A DNA stretch of 64,000 nt. Source: Odontesthes bonariensis (taxonomy: Eukaryota > Chordata > Actinopteri > Atheriniformes > Atherinopsidae). The stretch covers positions 26,488,822 to 26,552,821 of the forward strand of contig NC_134516.1 of assembly GCF_027942865.1 (NCBI RefSeq), written 5' to 3'. The position numbers and the translations under genes are program-made. A model generated the notes under the pieces. That model was given only the letters and a program-made list of their open reading frames with translations, searched no databases and was not told the origin of the DNA. Below are positions 1-9,924 of this stretch, one piece after another (within the stretch, counting starts at the first letter, position 1; the number at the start of each line of letters is the position of its first letter).

Positions 1-147
1 CCGGAGTTGTCGTCAAGTTGAGAGAAAAGGTACGAGAGGCTAACCCAGACCAGGTATTCTGGAACTTTCACTGCATTTTACACCAAGAGGCGTTGTGCAG
101 CAAAAGTCTGAAGTTACCTTTTCGCAACCCTGAGTCAATAGTGTTAT

Positions 148-229
148 CGTTGTCGGCAGCATTTAAACCTACGCGGGGAGACCCCAATGGATTTCTAATC
201 CATCCCCTTAACCTCTCAGCCACGACAAC
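148..229 (-). tRNA. tRNA-Ser(AGA), copy 1
   Basis: An 82-nt type II tRNA with long variable arm. The anticodon loop reads TTAGAAA. The T-loop is TTTAAAT instead of TTCRANT and one T-stem pair is lost, so this copy may be weakened. Confidence 0.7.
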
Positions 230-533
230 GACATACACTAGTGTTCACCTTTGACATTCAACGGTTACAAATCATCATTTTCATGAAGGAATTCAACTCC
301 TGAGAAAGACTTAAGATATGGCGATCAAGAAAAAGCTTATTTTTTGTTTGTTAGAAATGGTCAGTCTTTCAAAATGGGTCAGAAGAAGGAACTGTGTCTT
401 CAGAGATCAATCTGTGCAGGAGTTCATGTGATCAACATGTGATCTGGCCTTTGTTTTGTTTAATCAAATGGTCCAAGGAACTTGTGCTTCTTTCCGGGGT
501 TAACTTTAAGCAACCCTGAGTCAATAATGTTAT

Positions 534-615
534 CGTTGTCGGCAGGACTCTAACCTGCGCGGGGAGACCCCAATGGATTTCTAATCCATCCCCTTAACCT
601 CTCGGCCACGACAAC
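534..615 (-). tRNA. tRNA-Ser(AGA), copy 2
   Basis: 82 nt, acceptor stem GTTGTCG/CGACAAC intact. The T-loop reads TTAGAGT: the conserved C of the B box is A, which should weaken the internal promoter. Copy 10 has the same change, so the two are related by duplication. Confidence 0.7.
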
Positions 616-919
616 GACATACATGTATGTTCATCTTTGACATTCAACGGTTACAAATCATCATTTTCATGAAGGACTTCAACTCCTGAGACAGACCTAA
701 GTTATGACGATAAAGAAAAAGCTTTTTTGTTTGTTTGTTAGAAATGGTCAATCTTTCAAAATGGGTCAGAGGAAGGAGCTGTGTCTTCAGAGATCAATCT
801 GTGCAGAAGTTCATGTGATCAAAATGCTATCTGGTCTTTGTTTTGTTTAATCAAATGGTCCAAGGAACTTGTGCTTCTTTCCAGGTTAACTTTTCGCAAC
901 CCTGAGTCAATAATGTTAT

Positions 920-1001
920 CTTTGTCGGCAGGATTTGAACCTACGCGGGGAGACACCAATGGATTTCAAATCCATCGCCTTAACCTCTCGGCCACGACAA
1001 C
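920..1001 (-). tRNA. tRNA-Ser(TGA), copy 3
   Basis: 82 nt; anticodon loop TTTGAAA gives anticodon TGA. The first acceptor pair is mismatched (G with A); the rest of the cloverleaf is good. Confidence 0.78.
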
Positions 1002-1304
1002 GACATACACTCCTGTTCACCTTTGACATTCAACGGTTACAAATTATCATTTTCATGAAGGACTTCAACTCCTGAGACAGACCTAAGTTATGGCTAACAA
1101 GAAAAAGCTTTTTTGTTTGTTTGTTAGAAATGGTCACTCTTCGAAATGGGTCAGAGGAAGGAGTTGTGTCTTCAGAGATCAATCTGTGCAGAAGTTCATG
1201 TGATCAGAGACACGTCTGCCCTCTGTTTTGTTTCATCAAATAGTCTAAGGAACTTGTGCTTCTTTCCAGGTTAACTTTTCGCAACTCTGAGTCAATAATG
1301 TTAT

Positions 1305-1386
1305 CGTTATCGGCAGGATTTGAACCTACACAGGGAGACCCCAATGGATTTCTAATCCATCGCCTTAACCTCTCGGCCACGACAAC
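1305..1386 (-). tRNA. tRNA-Ser(AGA), copy 4
   Basis: 82 nt with complete acceptor pairing (one G-T wobble), B box GGTTCAAATCC and anticodon AGA. It looks functional. Confidence 0.9.
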
Positions 1387-1690
1387 GACATACACTTATG
1401 TTCACCTTTGACATTCATCGGTTACAAATCATCATTTTCATGAAGGACTTCAACTCCTGAGACACACCTAAGTTATGGCGATCAAGAAAAAGCTTTTTTG
1501 TTTGTTTGTTAGAAATGGTCAATATTTCAAAATGGGTCAGAGGAAGGAGCTGTGTCTTCAGAGATCAATCTGTGCAAGAGTTCATGTGATCAACGACACA
1601 TCTGCCCTATGTTTTGTTTAATCAAATGGTCCAAGGAACTTGTGCTTCTTTCCAGGTTAACTTTTCGCAACCCTGAGTTAGTAAAGTTAT

Positions 1691-1772
1691 CTTTCTCGGC
1701 AGGATTTGAACCTACACTGGGAGACGCTAATGGATTTCAAATCCATCGCCTTAACCTCTCGGCCACGACAAC
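1691..1772 (-). tRNA. tRNA-Ser(TGA), copy 5, degraded acceptor
   Basis: 82 nt, anticodon TGA. The 3' acceptor strand GAGAAA does not pair at two positions with GTTGTCG, so this is a likely pseudogene or weak copy. Confidence 0.62.
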
Positions 1773-2075
1773 GACATACACTAGTGTTCACCTTTGACAT
1801 TCAACGGTTACAAATCATTATTTTCATGAAGGACTTCAACTCCTGAGACAGACCTAAGTTATGGCGATCAAGAAAAAGCTTTTTTGTTTGTTTGTTAGAA
1901 ATGGTCAATATTTCAAAATGGGTCAGAGGAAGAAGCAGTGTCTTCAGAGATCAATCTGTGCAGGAGTTCATGTGATCAAAGACACGTCTGCCCTCTGTTT
2001 CGTTTCATCAAATGGTCAAAGAACTTGTGCTTCTTTCCAGGTTAACTTTTCGCAACTCTGAGTCAATAATGTTAT

Positions 2076-2156
2076 CGATGTTGGCAGGATTTAAACCTAC
2101 GCGGAAGACCCCAATGGATTTCTAATCCATCCCCTTAACCTCTCGGCCACGACAAC
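2076..2156 (-). pseudogene. tRNA-Ser(AGA), copy 6, degraded
   Basis: 81 nt: one base is missing in the variable arm, two acceptor pairs are lost and the T-loop is TTTAAAT. Anticodon AGA is kept. Probably a decayed copy. Confidence 0.6.
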
Positions 2157-2460
2157 GACATACACTCATGTTCACCTTTGACATTCATCGGTTACAAATC
2201 ATCATTTTCATGAAGGACTTCAACTCCTGAGACACACCTAAGTTATGGTGATCAAGACAAAGCTTTTTTGTTTGTTTGTTAGAAATGGTAAATCTTTCAA
2301 AATGGGTCAGAGGAAGGAGCTGTGTCTTCAGAGATCAATCTGTGCAGAAGTTGATGTGATCAAAGACACGTCTGCCCTCTGTTTTGTTTCATCAAATAGT
2401 CTAAGGAACTTGTGCTTCTTTCCAGGTTAACTTTTCGCAACCCTGAGTCAATAAAGTTAT

Positions 2461-2542
2461 CATTGTCAGCAGGACTCGAACTTACGTCGGGAGACCCCAA
2501 CGGATTTCAAATCCATCGCCTTAACCTCTCGGCCACGACAAC
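2461..2542 (-). tRNA. tRNA-Ser(TGA), copy 7
   Basis: 82 nt, anticodon TGA, T-loop TTCGAGT intact. Acceptor pairs all form if G-T wobbles are allowed; one T-stem pair is mismatched. Confidence 0.75.
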
Positions 2543-2844
2543 GACATACATGTATGTTCATCTTTGATATTCAACGGTTACAAATCATCATTTTCATGAA
2601 GGACTTCAACTCCTGAGAGACCTAAGATATGACGATCAAGAAAAAGCTTTTTTGTTTGTTTGTTAGAAATGGTCAATCTTTCGAAATGGGTCAGAGGAAG
2701 GAGTTGTGTCTTCAGAGATCAATCTGTGCAGAAGTTGATGTGATCAAAGACACGTCTGCCCTCTGTTTTGTTTCATCAAATGGTCCAAGGAACTTGTGCT
2801 TCTTTCCAGGTTAACTTTTCGCAACTCTGAGTCAATAATGTTAT

Positions 2845-2926
2845 CGTTATCGGCAGGATTTGAACCTACGCAGGGAGACCCCAATGGATTTCTAATCCAT
2901 CGCCTTAACCTCTCGGCCACGACAAC
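2845..2926 (-). tRNA. tRNA-Ser(AGA), copy 8
   Basis: 82 nt; almost the same as copy 4, including the G-T wobble in the acceptor. Anticodon AGA, good B box. Confidence 0.9.
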
Positions 2927-3230
2927 GACATACACTTATGTTCACCTTTGACATTCATCGGTTACAAATCATCATTTTCATGAAGGACTTCAACTCCTGA
3001 GACACACCTAAGTTATGGCGATCAAGACAAAGCTTTTTTGTTTGTTTGTTAGAAATGGTAAATCTTTCAAAATGGGTCAGAGGAAGAAGCTGTGTCTTCA
3101 GAGATCAATCTGTGCAGAAGTTCATGTGATCAAAGACACGTCTGCCCTCTGTTTTGTTTCATCAAATAGTCTAAGGAACTTGTGCTTCTTTCCAGGTTAA
3201 CTTTTCGCAACCCTGAGTCAATAATGTTAT

Positions 3231-3312
3231 CGTTGTCGGCAGGATTTGAACCTACGCGGGGAGACCCCAATGGATTTCTAATCCATCGCCTTAACCTCTC
3301 GGCCACGACAAC
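3231..3312 (-). tRNA. tRNA-Ser(AGA), copy 9, best-preserved copy
   Basis: 82 nt with fully paired acceptor, consensus D arm, variable arm and B box; closest to the vertebrate tRNA-Ser(AGA) consensus as I know it. Most likely active copy of the array. Confidence 0.95.
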
Positions 3313-3617
3313 AACATACACTCATGTTCACCTTTGACATTCAATGGTTACAAATTATCAATTTCATGGAGGACTTCAACTCCTGAGACAGACCTAAGTT
3401 ATGGCGATCAAGAAAAAGCTTTTTTGTTTGTTTGTTAGAAATGGTCAATCTTTCAAAATGGGTCAGAGGGAGAAGCTGTGTCTTCAGAGATCAATCTGTG
3501 CAGGAGTTCATGTGATCAACATGTTATCTGGCCTTTGTTTTGTTTAATCAAATGGTCCAAGGAACTTGTGCTTCTTTCCGGGGTTAACTTTAAGCAACCC
3601 TGAGTCAATAATGTTAT

Positions 3618-3699
3618 CGTTGTCGGCAGGACTCTAACCTGCGCGGGGAGACCCCAATGGATTTCTAATCCATCGCCTTAACCTCTCGGCCACGACAAC
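3618..3699 (-). tRNA. tRNA-Ser(AGA), copy 10
   Basis: 82 nt, good acceptor and anticodon AGA, but the T-loop is TTAGAGT as in copy 2. Confidence 0.7.
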
Positions 3700-4003
3700 A
3701 ACATAAACTTGTGTTCACCTTTGACATTCAACGGTTACAAATCATCATTTTCATGGAGGAATTCAACTCCTGAGACAGACCTAAGTTATGGCGATCAAGA
3801 AAAAGCTTTTTTGTTTGTTTGTTAGAAATGGTCAATCTTTCAAAATGGGTCAGAGGAAGGAGCTGTGTCTTCAGAGATCAATCTGTGCAGAAGTTCATGT
3901 GATCAAAGACACGTCTGCCCTCTCTTTTGTTTCATCAAATTTTCAAAGGACCTTGTGCTTCTTTCCAGGTTACCTTTTCACAACCCGGAGTCAACAATGT
4001 TAT

Positions 4004-4085
4004 CGTCGTCTGCAGGACTCGAACCTACGCAGGGAGACCCCAATGGATTTCAAATCCATAGCCTTAACCTCTCGGCCACGACAAC
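4004..4085 (-). tRNA. tRNA-Ser(TGA), copy 11
   Basis: 82 nt, anticodon TGA, T-loop TTCGAGT. The last acceptor pair is mismatched; otherwise intact. Confidence 0.8.
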
Positions 4086-4275
4086 GACATACATGTTTGT
4101 TCATCTTTGACGTTCAACTGTTACAAATCATCATTTTCATGAAGGACTTCAACTCCTGAGAGAGACCTAAGATATGACGATCAAGAAAAAGCTTTTTTGT
4201 TTGTTTGTTAGAAATGGTCAGTCTTCGAAATATGTGAGAGGAAGGAGTTGTGTCTTTAGAGATCAATCTGTGCAG

Positions 4276-5611
4276 GGGCGCGTTGCACAAAAGTAGGATT
4301 TAGACATCCAGGATGAATTACTTAGCCAGGTTCAAGTAATCCAAAACATGTGCGCCCAGGCTTAGTTGGTTGCACAAAGGCCAATCCAGGATGAGCAGAC
4401 AGGGATTCATTAAGCCAGCTGAAAGCGATCCTGGATAAGTGCTGCACACGGCTTTCTTAAATAGACCCCACGATCGATCATAGATTCAATGATTCACCAT
4501 GGCAACAAGGGCGGCGTATTTCTCCCCAGCATGAGCAATAATTATTAATGGAAGTATATGAAGAGGTGACGGAGAAAATAAAACAAAAAGGAAATACTGC
4601 CACAGTTAAAAAACAAAGGGAGCAAGCGTGGCAAACCATTGCTGACCGCCTGAATGCGTAAGTAGTGCACAAATCACACTCACCACTCCACTGAAATTAT
4701 CACAATTAGGCAGTGTTCGAACTACGGCGGACTCGGGGGATCCGAGACCCCCTGAAACTGACAAGAGACCCCCCTGAAAACATGATTTGGGAAATGTTGG
4801 GGGGTCTCTAAAATATTGGCAAAATGTGATTTCCCCTGATGAGTTATGATTGCAGACGCGATGCGTGTGGAGGTGTGGAGCCTGTGTGCGTAATTGGCAT
4901 AAAGCTGTGCTGTCCGCCGCGTATGATTCTGTATAGCTTCTCATGTGTTTTCGAGATCCGCGCTCTGAGTCAAGCACAAGCAAGCAACCAAAATGGACAT
5001 GGCAGCAACTTTTTATTAAGAATGTGCCTGCCCACACATTGCCTGTACTGTTTTAGCAGTGAAATAAAAAACGCAAATAAAGGACTTGCAAGCATCTTCA
5101 TCTCCTTCCCTGGGCATAGAAGACTCTGTGACATCAAGTTCTATAGGATTGCAGGTAAGAATTTTTTTTTTTTTTAAATTACAGTTACAATTACAATGTT
5201 AACATTCAGAGTAAGATACTCATTGCATCGTATTACAGGTTTCCCCATTGTCATTGATGCAGTGGACTGCACACATATCAAAATAAAATCCCTCTCAGGT
5301 GGCCATGAGGGGGATTTTGTGAAAAGGAAAAACTTCCACAGCATCAATGTACAGGTGAACATGACTTTTGATAAAGTTAATTAATGAACACTGTACATTG
5401 CCTGTGATGTGCATTAATTGGTTTAACATCTTATCATTTCAGATGGTCTGCAATGCTGACTATTTGATCAGTAATGTTGTGGCAAAGTGGCCCGGCTCGG
5501 TCCACGACTCCCGAGTGTTTCGGAACTCAGAGATCTATCGGCGCCTATCACAAGGTGAGCCACAGAACCTCTATTGATAACCACTTTTAACATCATGGCT
5601 GTGTTAAGAAT
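4276..5611 (+). mobile_element. PIF-Harbinger element remnant (Myb-like + DDE transposase exons)
   Basis: The Ser array stops in mid-unit at 4276, where a new sequence starts GGGGCGCGTTGCACAAAAGT, an end typical of fish Harbinger elements. Two gene pieces follow. At 4548-4657 a short open frame (MEVYEEVTEKIKQKG, then QAWQTIADRLNA) resembles the element's Myb/SANT-like DNA-binding partner and ends at a GTAAGT donor. At 5088-5554 are exons of a HARBI1-type transposase: FPGHRRLCDIK, then VIDAVDCTHIKI (first catalytic Asp), then VAKWPGSVHDSRVF (second Asp), with plausible splice sites at 5239, 5354, 5443 and 5554. The 3' part with the catalytic Glu and the right end are absent, so it cannot be autonomous. 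A 4730-5080 stretch between the genes looks like separate non-coding insertion. Confidence 0.85.
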
Positions 5612-5619
5612 GTCACTAC

Positions 5620-7351
5620 CAGTGGCGTAACTCCCATTAGGCAAACCTAGGCATTTGCCTAGGGCCCCAACCAAATCTGTCTTTCATAGGGGCCCCCAAA
5701 TCTGACCGTCCCAGCCAAAGTAAATACACAAAAAAACCAATGTTAATTTGTTACTTATGTAAAGTAAAAAAACATTTTTCTATGAAAAAAAACCCAGACA
5801 TATCAGCATAACACCGAACTAATGCCTAAATAATAATGGTCCAAGCACACATGCCCCCATCCATTGTGCATTGGACTAGTCCAGAATATGATGACGTAGC
5901 AATGTGCGACATAACATGATTTCAAATCAAAGCGAGGGAACTGTGTGTGACTCGGTGAAAAATGAAGCGGAGTTATGATAGTGGTAATGCTAAAAGAAAG
6001 TAACGGACAGAGAACAAAAGAATTGCAGATGCACTGCTGAAAAAATGAGAGAGTGAGACCTGATAAAGGGCAGGAAAAGCACATGAAGAAGAGATGAGTG
6101 AGACAGGTGTGAAGCAGAGGAGCTTGAAGGCAAACCAGGGACACAGATGAAGAGTAACAGGGATACAGACAGAGAAAAAGAAGATAGGGAGAAAGAGAGA
6201 AAGAGACAAAACATACTTGACTTGGATATTTATTTCTAAAGCTATATTTATTTATAATGCACCATGATTGATCAGAGGTCCGTTTCACGAAGCAGGTTTA
6301 GTGAAAACTCTGAGTTGGTTAACCCTGAAATGAGGGAAACCCTGAGTTTTCCGTTTCACAAAGGGAGGTAACTCAACCCCGAGAAAGAGGGCTAACTCTA
6401 GCCTGTTTCACAAAGAGAGGTAACTTAACCTCTCGGTCAGTTACCGGAGTAACAGACTGTGAGAAACTCTCAGACGCGCGAAACTACCAGGGCGGCACGG
6501 GGTGGCAGCCGCCACCCCTGAAAAGGGGTCTGCCATCCCAGTGCGAGGGAGTGTTTGTTTTTTTTTTTCAATGCGAGTGAGAGCGTGCAGGCAATACAAT
6601 AACTCGTGCACCATGCGCGTTTGGACTGCGCCGGCACGAGAGAGAGAGAGAGAGGGGGGTGTGGGGAGAGGTTGCTTGCTCTAACTATCTATATCCAGCC
6701 TGTCTAAGCCTTTTAAAAAATCCCCAATTTACTATGTTGATATATTGTTGTTATTCTGTACACATGCACTCACAAAATACTTTGGCAGGCAGGCCTTTGA
6801 GGGAGGGCTTTACTTCTAGGATAATGCTGGAATTTTGTAAAGTGCTGGGAAGTCCTCAAATTTCTAAATCATTCCTATGGCTTGATTTTGCTTTCAAAGC
6901 AAACACTGAACCACTGTTATTCCTGTCCACACACAAAATCTTTTCGTTGGTCCTTTCATTGGTAAATGTAAATGGTGGTTTTACTCATGTCCATTTTGTA
7001 TTTTAGTTCTGTTAAGCAAAAGAACATTTTGTATCTCTGGCAGTGAAAACATTATTTGATTTTCACATGTAACTTACTTGTGTCATGGAAATTCTAATCT
7101 CTCTCTCTCTCGTTTGATCTGAATAATAAACATATAATTTTGGCAAATGCTGGAGAAATCTGAAACTGATTTTACTGTGGAGAGTTGATACCATTGTTAG
7201 TGGCAGTGCAGTATTGGTTTATTGCGATTCTTTAATCTCAATTTAAAGTAAGGGTATTGGGATGGTAATTTGTTTTATGTGTGTATTTAAAAAATGAGGG
7301 CCCCATGTCTATATTTTGCCTAGGGCCCCAAAATGTCTAGATACGCCCCTG
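5620..7351. mobile_element. hAT-like ends in inverted orientation around composite DNA
   Basis: The left end reads CAGTGGCGTAACTCCC and includes GGCAAACCTAGGCA..CTAGGGCCCC; the right end read on the other strand is CAGGGGCGTATCTAG with GGGGCCCTAGGC inside. These are hAT-type ends, but the flanking 8-mers (GTCACTAC and GACAGCAC) do not match, so this is a rearranged or composite structure, not a clean insertion. No transposase is visible inside. The right end abuts the tRNA-Gln unit directly. Confidence 0.55.
6283..6485. mobile_element. Harbinger-like MITE fragment
   Basis: Begins GAGGTCCGTTTCACGAAGCAGG and carries repeated 'GTTTCACAAAG-GGAGGTAACT' blocks and many GAGTT/AACTC repeats typical of small Harbinger-type MITEs of fish. 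Right boundary uncertain. Confidence 0.5.
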
Positions 7352-7367
7352 GACAGCACACACCTGA

Positions 7368-7439
7368 AGGTTCCACCGAGATTTGAACTCGGATCACTGG
7401 ATTCAGAGACCAGAGTGCTGACCTTTACACCATGGAACC
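7368..7439 (-). tRNA. tRNA-Gln(CTG), unit A
   Basis: 72 nt, acceptor GGTTCCA/TGGAACC, loop CTCTGAA. One anticodon-stem pair is T-T; otherwise matches the vertebrate consensus. Confidence 0.85.
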
Positions 7440-7589
7440 CCTTCCACAGTCAATTTATGCTCTCAGTCATGCAAATGCTTGACAATGAAATGGTTTTAGC
7501 AACGTGTTTTTTTGTCAATTTTTCAGTGATACTCTTACAGCTTGTATTCTCAGAATTCGCACGACAGTCAAGCAACACATTCTGTATCT

Positions 7590-7658
7590 TCTTCAATGGT
7601 CAAAGGTTAGAATCCGCCTGTCAAGCGGAGGAACAGGGTTCGATTCCTTTACCGAAGG
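7590..7658 (+). pseudogene. tRNA-Asp-like element, unit A
   Basis: 3' half matches tRNA-Asp(GTC): anticodon arm CCGCCTGTCAAGCGG and a B box GGTTCGATTCC. The 5' acceptor TCTTCAA pairs poorly with ACCGAAG, so a functional cloverleaf is doubtful. Confidence 0.55.
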
Positions 7659-7875
7659 CTGCCATTTTCGTTCAGCAGCTAGGTATTCGCCAAAGTCCGT
7701 TTCACACCATAGCATGAGAAAATCTTTTGAAAACCTGCAAAAATTTACTTTACATGTCAAGAATAGCAGATGAGGCTCCCCTCCTATCCATAATTATGAA
7801 TATGTTGATGTTGCTATCATTATTGTGCAGTCATACATCTTCAAACAAGGATGAAATAAATAAAGGAGCAAGTAA

Positions 7876-7948
7876 TGTTTCCGCCCAGTTTCGAACTGAG
7901 GACCTTTCGCGTGTGAGGCGAACGTGATAACCACTACACTACTGAAAC
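7876..7948 (-). tRNA. tRNA-Val(CAC), unit A
   Basis: 73 nt, loop CTCACAC gives CAC. One acceptor pair is mismatched (A opposite G). T-loop TTCGAAA is intact. Confidence 0.82.
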
Positions 7949-8292
7949 TGAAGCCATGTCTATTCACTAGTGTTGCGGAAGCCAAAGAATGAGGTAAGTT
8001 TTCCCAAATTTTGTTGCTCGCGGAAAGAGTTTGTGGAGTCGCAACAAATTGAGTCAGAAGTGGGATTGTAACACACTCCTTTGGGAGAGCATGGATAGAT
8101 AAAAGCATCGTAAATGAATATGCAAGAAGAAACCAAAAAAGATTCAACTAGAAACCCAGAGGTGTGATGTCATATACCACAGATCCCCTCAGCTGGAATT
8201 GATCAATCGTGCAATCTAGTGTCATGTGACAACTGACTAGCCTACTCAACTCATCTTCTTTCCAGAACACAACCATGACAGCACACACCTGA

Positions 8293-8364
8293 TGGTTCCA
8301 CCGAGATTTGAACTCGGATCACTGGATTCAGAGTCCAGAGTGCTGACCTTTACACCATGGAACC
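8293..8364 (-). tRNA. tRNA-Gln(CTG), unit B
   Basis: 72 nt; full acceptor, D, anticodon and T stems; discriminator A in place of the usual T. Good candidate for an active copy. Confidence 0.92.
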
Positions 8365-8516
8365 CCTTCCACAGTCAATTTACGCTCTCAGTCATGCAAA
8401 TGCTTCACAATGAAAGGATTTTAGCAACGTGATTTTTTTTGTCAATTTTTCAGTGATACTCTTACAGCTTGTATTCTCAGAATTGGCACGACAGTCAAGC
8501 AACACATTCTGTATCT

Positions 8517-8585
8517 TCTTCAATGGTCAAAGGTTAGAATCCGCCTGTCAAGCGGAGGAACAGGGTTCGATTCCTTGACGGAAGG
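8517..8585 (+). pseudogene. tRNA-Asp-like element, unit B
   Basis: Anticodon GTC and B box GGTTCGATTCC kept; T-stem CAGGG/CCTTG; acceptor strand TCTTCAA against ACGGAAG leaves three mismatches. Confidence 0.55.
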
Positions 8586-8805
8586 CTGCCATTTTCGCTC
8601 AGCAGCCAGGGGTTTGCCAATGTCCGTTTCACACCATAGCATCAGAAAATCTTTTTAAAACCTGCAAAAATTGACTTTACATGTCAAGAATAGCAGATGA
8701 AGCTCCCCTCCTATCCATAATTATGAATATGTTGATGTTGCTATCATTAACATGCAGTCATACATCTTCACATAAGGATGAAATAAATAATGGAGGAACA
8801 AGTAA

Positions 8806-8878
8806 TGTTTCCACCCAGTTTCGAACTGAGGACCTTTCGCGTGTGAGGCGAACGTGATAACCACTACACTACGCAAAC
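8806..8878 (-). tRNA. tRNA-Val(CAC), unit B
   Basis: 73 nt, anticodon CAC. Acceptor GTTTGCG against TGGAAAC has one G-G clash and one wobble; perhaps weakened. Confidence 0.78.
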
Positions 8879-9214
8879 TGGAACCATGCCTATTCACTAG
8901 TGTTCCGGAAGCCAAAGAATGAGGTAAGTTTTCCCAAATTTTGTTGCTCGCGGAAAGAGTTTGTGGAGTCGCAACAAATTGAGTCAGAAGTGGGATTGTA
9001 ACACACTCCTCTGGGAGAGCATGGATAGATAGAAGCATCGTAAATGAATATGCAAGAGGAAACCAAAAAAGATTCAACTAGCAACACAGAGGTGTGACGT
9101 CACATACCACAGATCCTCTCAGCTGGAATTGTGCACTCTGGTGTCATTTTACAACTGACTAGCCTACTCAACTCATCTTCTTTCCAGAACGCAACCATGA
9201 CAGCACACACCTGA

Positions 9215-9286
9215 AGGTTCCACCGAGATTTGAACTGGGATCACTGGATTCAGAGACCAGAGTGCTGACCTTTACACCATGGAACC
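9215..9286 (-). tRNA. tRNA-Gln(CTG), unit C
   Basis: 72 nt, anticodon CTG; shares the anticodon-stem T-T mismatch with unit A and has one further T-stem change (TCCCAGTTC instead of TCCGAGTTC). Confidence 0.78.
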
Positions 9287-9433
9287 CCTTCCACAGTCAA
9301 TTTACGCTCTCAGTTATGCAAATGCTTGACAATGAAAGGGTTTTAGCAACGTGTTTTTCTGTCAATTTTTCAGTGATACTCTTACAGCTTGTATTCTCAG
9401 AATTGGCACGACAGTCAAGCAACACATTCTTTA

Positions 9434-9502
9434 TCTTCGCTGGTCAAAGGTTAGAATCCGCCTGTCAAGCGGAGGAACAGGGTTCGATTCCTTGACGGAA
9501 GG
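9434..9502 (+). pseudogene. tRNA-Asp-like element, unit C
   Basis: Same 69-nt form with anticodon GTC; 5' strand is TCTTCGC here. Acceptor pairing still poor. Confidence 0.52.
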
Positions 9503-9720
9503 CTGCCATTTTCGCTCAGCAGCTAGGGGTTTGCCAAAGTCTGTTTCACACCATTGCATCAGAAAATCTTTTAAAAACCTGCAAAAATTGACTTTACATG
9601 TCAAGAATAGCAGATGAGGCTCCCCTCCTATCCATAATTATGAGTGTTGATGTTGCTATCATTAACGTGCAGTCATACATCTTCACACAAGGATGAAATA
9701 AATAAAGGAGGAGCAAGTAA

Positions 9721-9793
9721 TGTTTCCGCCCAGTTTCAAACTGAGGACCTTTCGCGTGTTAGGCGAACGTGATATCCACTACACTACGGAAAC
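9721..9793 (-). tRNA. tRNA-Val(AAC), unit C
   Basis: 73 nt; loop CTAACAC gives anticodon AAC, unlike CAC in units A and B. Acceptor GTTTCCG/CGGAAAC is perfect. T-loop TTTGAAA departs from TTCGAAA. Confidence 0.8.
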
Positions 9794-9924
9794 CTGCGCC
9801 ATGCCTATTCACTATTGTTCCGGAAGCCAAAGAATGAGGTAAGTTTTCCCAAATTTTGTTGCTCGCGGAAAGAGTTTGTGGAGTCGCAACAAATTGAGTC
9901 AGAAGTGGGATTGTAACACACTGC

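Larger units (their letters stand above)
1..4275. repeat. Tandem array of ~385-bp units, each with one tRNA-Ser
   Basis: Eleven tRNA-Ser genes on the minus strand recur every 384-387 bp. The spacer between them is conserved too, including a run of T-rich sequence near an AAAAAGCTTTTTTG core and a segment reading CTGTGTCTTCAGAG. The first unit is cut by the window edge and the last is cut by a transposon at 4276. Open frames in the spacer are repeated copies of the same non-coding DNA and are not called as genes. The array is a local amplification of a serine tRNA locus; copies differ by point changes, so turnover is incomplete. Confidence 0.95.
7352..9924. repeat. tRNA-Gln / Asp-like / tRNA-Val array, part 1 (units A-C)
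   Basis: Three units with periods of 925 and 922 bp measured between tRNA-Gln starts (7368, 8293, 9215). Each unit holds tRNA-Gln (minus), an Asp-like element (plus) and tRNA-Val (minus) in fixed order. Unit C is interrupted at 9924 by a LINE. The rest of each unit has no gene that I can support. Confidence 0.92.

Noticed and set aside
1861-4159. Repeated open frames of 61-123 codons in the tRNA-Ser units (AIKKKLFCLFVRNGQ.. and the minus-strand YVVVVAERLRRWIRNP..)
   Set aside because: They are translations of the spacer and of the tRNA gene itself, repeated with the array; no start context, domain or codon preference.
5803-6288. 161-codon minus-strand frame rich in Phe, Leu and Ser
   Set aside because: Composition effect of purine-rich DNA inside the hAT-like region; overlapping frames are open in the same way.
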